Of a stretch of DNA of 64,000 nucleotides, positions 58,976-64,000 are shown piece by piece. The position numbers and the translations under genes were made by a program. The DNA comes from Gyrodactylus bullatarudis. Lineage: Eukaryota; Platyhelminthes; Monogenea; Gyrodactylidea; Gyrodactylidae. The stretch spans positions 305,543-369,542 of the forward strand of contig SSNU01000067.1 in NCBI GenBank assembly GCA_012064415.1, written 5' to 3'. The notes beneath the pieces were generated by a model, which was not told where the DNA came from, did no database searches, and saw nothing but the letters and a program-made list of their open reading frames with translations. Every line of letters begins with the position of its first letter. The stretch's first letter is position 1.

Positions 58976-59090
58976 AATGAAACACGCCTTAAACTTACTC
59001 TTATTGTTTTTTGGCGATATTTTAAATAAAAGAAATTTTACTCAATTTTTTGATCAGAAAATTAATTATGAGAAATCTGGTTGCGTAGAA
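58976..59090. promoter_or_regulatory. Probable bidirectional promoter of ZNHIT1 and WDR47
   Basis: Only 115 bp separate the divergent start codons. An upstream in-frame ATG at 58977 would extend WDR47 by 38 residues and abut the ZNHIT1 start. I prefer 59091 because the family begins a few residues before the LisH helix. No clear core promoter motif is visible. Confidence 0.45.
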
Positions 59091-62000
59091 ATGTCTACGA
59101 CACCGAAAAACGAAACTCTTGATATAGATCTCAATGAGAATGAGATTCTCAAGCTCATCCTAGAATTTTTAGAGAAACGCAGCTATTATAATTCGTTATT
59201 ATGCCTTGAACGAGAATCTGGTTTGATTAACTGCGATTACAATGAGGATCTTTTATTTTTTCGCCAACTAATTCTAGATGGTCATGTAATTATCATTACT
59301 TTCTTATCATTACTTTTCTCTAGTGGGATGATGCTCTCGATTATCTAGAACCATTGAGAAGTCCACCATTCAATTATGAAATGAAAGATGTTCGTTATTC
59401 CCTATTGAAATCAAAGTTTTTGGAATTACTTTGTGTGAGAAATGCTGCACAACAACTTACAGATCTTGAATTCAACAACGTCGACAAAATCACCGTGGAC
59501 CAAGTTAGTTTTAAAAGAATAAAGCTTTCCTAATATTTTGACTATCATTTATAATTATTTTCCTAGGTTGTGGATTGCCTTGAAGAGATCAAGGTTGAAT
59601 TTCCCTCAAAACTGGAATATAATCAGTTAGCCCTACTCTTGACACTTCAACAACTGACAGACTCCCCTGACTTCAGAGATTGGACTCCGAGTTCAAACCG
59701 GATGGCTTGCTTTGAAACTGTATTACCCATCCTATTGCCTATCATGATGCCAGAAAAACTTCATGCTAAAGATTCCAAGACCGTTTCTAAGTCGAATCGT
59801 CTGATAAAATTATTAACTCAGGGATTATTGTACGAGTCAATGGTTGATTATTGCCTTATTAAATCCACTGAGGATAAAGCTAGAATGCATATTAACGTCA
59901 GTCTATTAGGTGAGTATTTCAATATGGGATAAATTTTTATAGTCTGTTGCCATAGGATTTTATTTTTTCCTTTTTATCCTTTTTAATATTAAAAACATTT
60001 ATACAGTCTGGAATTGGTAGTTATTTCACATTATTAAATGGAAAAGTACAAAATTCGTACTTTACTCTCGATAAAGCAAGTAAAAAGAAGATATTTTCAG
60101 TTTACTAGTGAGTAGACTGACCATTAAAGTAACAAAATTTTAAAAGTAAATTATAGCATATTCTTTTCAGTTATAAAAAATTATCTGTTTACTTGGTTTA
60201 CTCATGTTGATGTTGTAATAGATTTACTGTTCTAATTAAAGAAAAATAAACTGTTTGAATAGGCGATGAGCAAGGAGAGGAATTTGCCAAAGCAAAGGAC
60301 GACAAATTTGAAATGGATCTTCTCCTCAATAGTTGGATACAGGCCCTGCCTACAGTTTGTTTTCGACAATGCTTTGAAACAAAAAAGCTAAATGTCCAAA
60401 TTAACGATTCAATCCGGCCAAATCTAGAGAAATCTCTTTGGCCCGAACAGATTCTCACACAGCCTCTTGTGCAACCTCTCCAATTTCCCTACACCCATCT
60501 TCCACGTAATCCCAACGACCTAGCAACTTCAATAATGAGGAACAGTATGCATGTTCTACAGAGATCGTTTGCCGCAGAAAATTCATCTTCAAATGCTGGG
60601 GCTCTTATCAATTCTACTCTCAATGAAAAGTCTGCCAACCTCAATTCAGTTATGCTATCCCGATCGATTTTGGGAAATAACCTATCCATGACCATGTCAA
60701 AGTTTAGGCTTAATGGAAAAGAAAAGACCATGTCGAGGTCTGTCCTGGCTAATAGAGCTGTGAGTACTTTCAATAATCCTTTTCTTTCAGAGAAACTATT
60801 CTTACCAACCAAAATCGAAAAATATTACATTTCTTTTTTGAGTATCATAAAACCAAATAATTTTGAGTAAAAATACTCAAGTCAATAGATAAATTTTATG
60901 GTATTAATACTAATTGAGTGCTTTTTAGCGTGAAATTCTCTATCTCCATATAAATATTTTTATAAAAACGAAAATATTTGAATTTTTGAAAAAGATCGAA
61001 ATTAAGCTACTTTTACAAGAATCCCATATTTTAATGAGCCGATTGACAGAATAAAAGATTCTACATCAATTTTTTTTTTGATTTCTGAGATTTTAGGCGA
61101 TTAAATACCAATATTTAAGATCGAAATTAGAGAGGGTATTCTAATTTTTTCATAAAAACGTCGTGATCTTAAAAATTTATTTAAATGAAAATAACCCAGA
61201 AAGACCTTCTCAAAAATGGTCATATTCGAATTCTTTGTCTTATCTTAAATAATATTAATTATAAATTATAATTAATCACTTTTAAATTTTTGAAACCAAC
61301 AAAAGTTTTCAACTCAAAGGTTGAAAAAGTGGAAAATCAAAGAACTGCCAAATTTTTGTCTCATTTAATTTCTTTCTGGAATTTAATAATCTTAACATCC
61401 TGTCGGCTCATTAATTATAATTATACATGGGACCCAAAAAATATTTGTCTTTACGACAATCAGATGAAAAAATGTTCATATTTTTTGTAAAATTAGTTAA
61501 TTCTCAATCCGCTTTTTGGTCATATAGACCTAAGCCATGTAATGAATAAAATCATGTTCATCTTTTTAATTAAATTCATTGATTCCGATTTCGAGTAAAA
61601 TAGATTCTTTTACTAGCTAGTCGAAGAGATTATTATGAATATAATACTGTCTACGCTTACAGTCTTTCATATTTTTAAAGTGCAGAAATTTCTCCCTCTG
61701 TTGTATAGACGTACAGAGTCTGTTAAAGTTTATTGAAACACTTGGAAACAAACCTGTTTAGATTTAATTTTATTTATGTTATAGTATATTCTTAAAATTA
61801 GTTTTTTATAAATATCCTAGTATAATCTTAAAACCAGTAAAAAACTAGTATATCCTTAAAATAATTAAAATTTTATGAATATCCTAATCTTGTACTGGGC
61901 TTGTCAAGTTTGTCCTTTTTCTTATTCAAAAGTTTCAAGATAATATCATTATGGAATTGGTCACATTTATTTTTCACAATCCTCTGAAATCAAAACAACC

Positions 62001-64000
62001 AATCAAATAGAAATTTGACAAGCTTCGTGAAAATCATTATTTTGTTTCATCACTTTATCGTCTAGTCATGTCAAAGTCTCTGTTCTGAAAAACATTTAAA
62101 TTTATAATTTTTCATCAGGATTCAAAGTCTTATAATGTATTATTTTAAAGATAAGGTATTATACTTTATTATAGCATGGTATTTCATTCATATAAATTAT
62201 CTAAATCTACAATTTTTTGAGATCGAGAGCTGATTTTCATCGTTTAACAGTTTGCAGAGCTCAAAAATACCTCTATCAAAGTTATTAGTGCAATTGTAAA
62301 AAGAAAGGTCTTTTATGTAATTCTAAGTGCCATCATTCCCTGTCTTGCTCAAATAAATAAAAACTATGAATTGGATATTTTGATCTAACTTTCATTACTT
62401 TCTTATGTGATAGTGATTAGGTCTCCAGTGATATCATCTTGAAACTTTTGAATAAGAAAAAAGACAAACTTGACAAGCCCAGTACGAGATTAGGATATTC
62501 ATAAAATTTTAATTATTTTAAGGATATACTAGTTTTTTACTGGTTTTAAGAATCTTAAATTAAGATTATACTAGGATATTTATAAAAAAACTAATTTTAA
62601 GAATATACTGTAACATATGCACTAATCTGTCTTGAAGTCTGAAAAAGGTTTCTCTTAGCCCTCGCTCTGGATATTCAATTTTCCTTATGGGAGTTTCAAT
62701 ACAAATAAGTATTGCTCCCCATATCCAGAGAGAGGGTTAAATCGTATCATTCTCAGATATCAAAAGTAATTTATTGAATCGATAAAGTTTCCCAAAACAT
62801 AAGCCTGAAAATTTCACTTAGTTAAATGAACTTTCTGACTCAAATATCATTAAATGGTCTCCTAAAAATGCTATCATTTAAATCGAATAAAAACAATATC
62901 AACCTGCTAAATACTCGGAAAGAAGTTCTTTTCTCATCAAGCATGAACAATCTTCAAAAATAATGATAGCATCTTAACTATGAGTAAACCTTTTTCAAGA
63001 CATGAAAATTTTGTTGATCATCTGGCTTGGTGTTTTTGTCTGACCTATTAATGAAACGGCAACATATACACTGATCAAAGTGTACAGATTGGTCATAAGT
63101 TATGACTCATAACACAACCTTTCCTTTAAATCATTAAAATCTAATTGGTCGATTATTTACCATGTTCATTCTAATTTATGAGTACAACATCTAAATTTCA
63201 CCTCATGACTTTATATAATCCCTTTTAATGAGTATTGATCCTAGCTTTAACCATGATAGCTAACTTTATTCAATAATTATTATGATATTTAGGACAATAC
63301 ATTACTTTCCATTCCCCTTTGCCCCTCTTTAGATAAATAAACAACAAAAATTATTTTCTTTTCACCTCCTTGATTACTACTTGAATATGATTCTCATTCA
63401 TAGATTTTTGTTGTAAATTCAAATTACAATTAGATTTAATGTCACTTCTCTCAAGAGCACATGCAAACCTAGTCCTAGAGATCTTCTTTGGAATTGATTT
63501 TGGTGTATAATGAGATAATACAACATTTTCATGTTCTGTTATACTAAAATCGTTAAAATTCCCAAACTTTCCAGGAATTTTTTCTCAAGATGTGAAACAA
63601 GACTTAATTTTTAAATGTAAAACCTATTTTTATTTCGAATTTTGGAAAAATTGTAATTTTCAATCAAGATTTTGAACATCAGAACAAACAGGAATAGATT
63701 TGATTATTTGAGATAATTTATCTCCAAGATTGACTTTCGCTATTGTATAATGTTTATATATTCAAGTTTATTATGTAACTGAGCGTATTGTTGTTGCTGT
63801 TATTAGGAAGAAAAGGTTTGGTTTCTTGCCTTTAAATGACACTCGAAGTAGAAGAGTCATGACTACTTACATCTGAATAAATATTATTTGCAGTTAATCA
63901 AATCAAAAAGGCCATTAAATTAATGAAAATATCCCTCTCTTTTATAGAATTACACTTCGATGCTTGTATCTGGTTCCACCTATCGTCTTCCACCGAGAGT
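59091..64000 (+). CDS. WDR47: WDR47 (nemitin), 5' part, continues beyond window
   Basis: Exons: 59091-59285, 59324-59503, 59567-59909, 60263-60759 and a probable fifth from 63948 to the window end. All are GT-AG and phase-compatible. Residues about 10-45 (ILKLILEFLEKRSYYNSLLCLERESG) form the LisH motif. FFRQLILDGHWDDALDYLEPL and the following helices form the CTLH region. LALLLTLQQLTDSPDFRDW and LIKLLTQGLLYESMVDYC match the conserved WDR47 N-terminal core, and LLNSWIQALPTVCFRQCFE follows. WDR47 is a microtubule-associated protein; its WD40 propeller is C-terminal and should lie downstream. Intron 1 is only 38 bp, whereas intron 4 is about 3.2 kb and holds MITEs. Exon 5 reads NYTSMLVSGSTYRLPPR in the expected phase but is short, so it is less certain. 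Confidence 0.9.
59910..60262 (+). other. WDR47 intron 3
   Basis: 353 bp, GTGAGT to GAATAG. Nothing recognised. Confidence 0.85.
61780..62612. mobile_element. TA-target MITE in WDR47 intron 4, about 830 bp
   Basis: Inverted arms at 61782-61947 and about 62429-62610 carry TATATTCTTAAAATTAG and CTTGACAAGCCCAGTAC. TA flanks both ends (61780-61781 and 62611-62612). The long AT-rich centre has no ORF. Confidence 0.85.
62655..62740. mobile_element. Related TTAA-type mini-MITE
   Basis: CCCTCGCTCTGGATAT...ATATCCAGAGAGAGGG ends with TTAA on the right and TTAG on the left. The internal CTTATGGGAGTTTCAATACA matches the inverted copy at 30919-31007. Confidence 0.7.

Larger units (their letters stand above)
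60760..63947 (+). other. WDR47 intron 4
   Basis: 3.2 kb with the TA MITE (61780-62612) and the TTAA mini-MITE (62655-62740). The rest is unrecognised AT-rich sequence. Confidence 0.7.

Noticed and set aside
1..64000. CRISPR arrays, operons, ribosome binding sites, tRNA or rRNA genes
   Set aside because: The DNA is animal nuclear sequence. No regular short direct-repeat array, and no intact tRNA or rRNA gene, was seen.

Overview
The window is strongly AT-rich nuclear DNA from an animal. Its genes have spliced exons with GT-AG introns and metazoan-specific families (talin, Rab27, WDR47). The repeats are dominated by TA-flanked inverted-repeat MITEs and a Penelope-like retroelement. Protein divergence and the mix of very short and very long introns suggest a small, fast-evolving invertebrate, perhaps an arthropod. 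The sequence alone does not fix the phylum.

Layout. (1) 981-18981, minus: a Rab27-type small GTPase in three coding exons, split by a 15.7 kb intron full of degraded fold-back elements. (2) 19227-58121, plus: a complete talin gene reconstructed here as 38 coding exons, 8823 nt, about 2940 residues. It starts 245 bp from the Rab27 start codon, head to head. The order is FERM head (F0-F3), linker, then helical rod. The last rod bundles are very divergent and no dimerisation helix is recognisable. (3) 58479-58975, minus: a ZNHIT1-type zinc-finger HIT protein in two exons with a 35-bp intron, tail to tail with talin. (4) 59091-end, plus: the 5' part of a WDR47 (nemitin) gene with LisH and CTLH regions. 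Its WD40 repeats must lie beyond the window, and its start is 115 bp from the ZNHIT1 start.

The genes are not an operon. They form two head-to-head pairs with probable shared promoters. Talin links integrins to actin, Rab27 drives secretory vesicle docking, ZNHIT1 is a subunit of SRCAP/SWR1-type chromatin remodellers, and WDR47 is a microtubule-associated protein.

The introns hold the unusual material. A 5'-truncated, frameshifted Penelope-like element (RT plus GIY-YIG) lies antisense in a talin intron, and fragments of the same family occur elsewhere. Its 3' region, shared by a second copy, carries a type I hammerhead ribozyme-like core. A separate element at 27.37-28.90 kb carries two more hammerhead-like motifs about 1.34 kb apart, whose short stem I helices covary. 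Several MITE families have TA or TTAA target sites. Two copies of a tRNA-like SINE and a repeat with conserved reading frame are also present. Introns of 28, 35, 38 and 39 bp sit beside introns of 5-16 kb, and talin has a 15-nt microexon.
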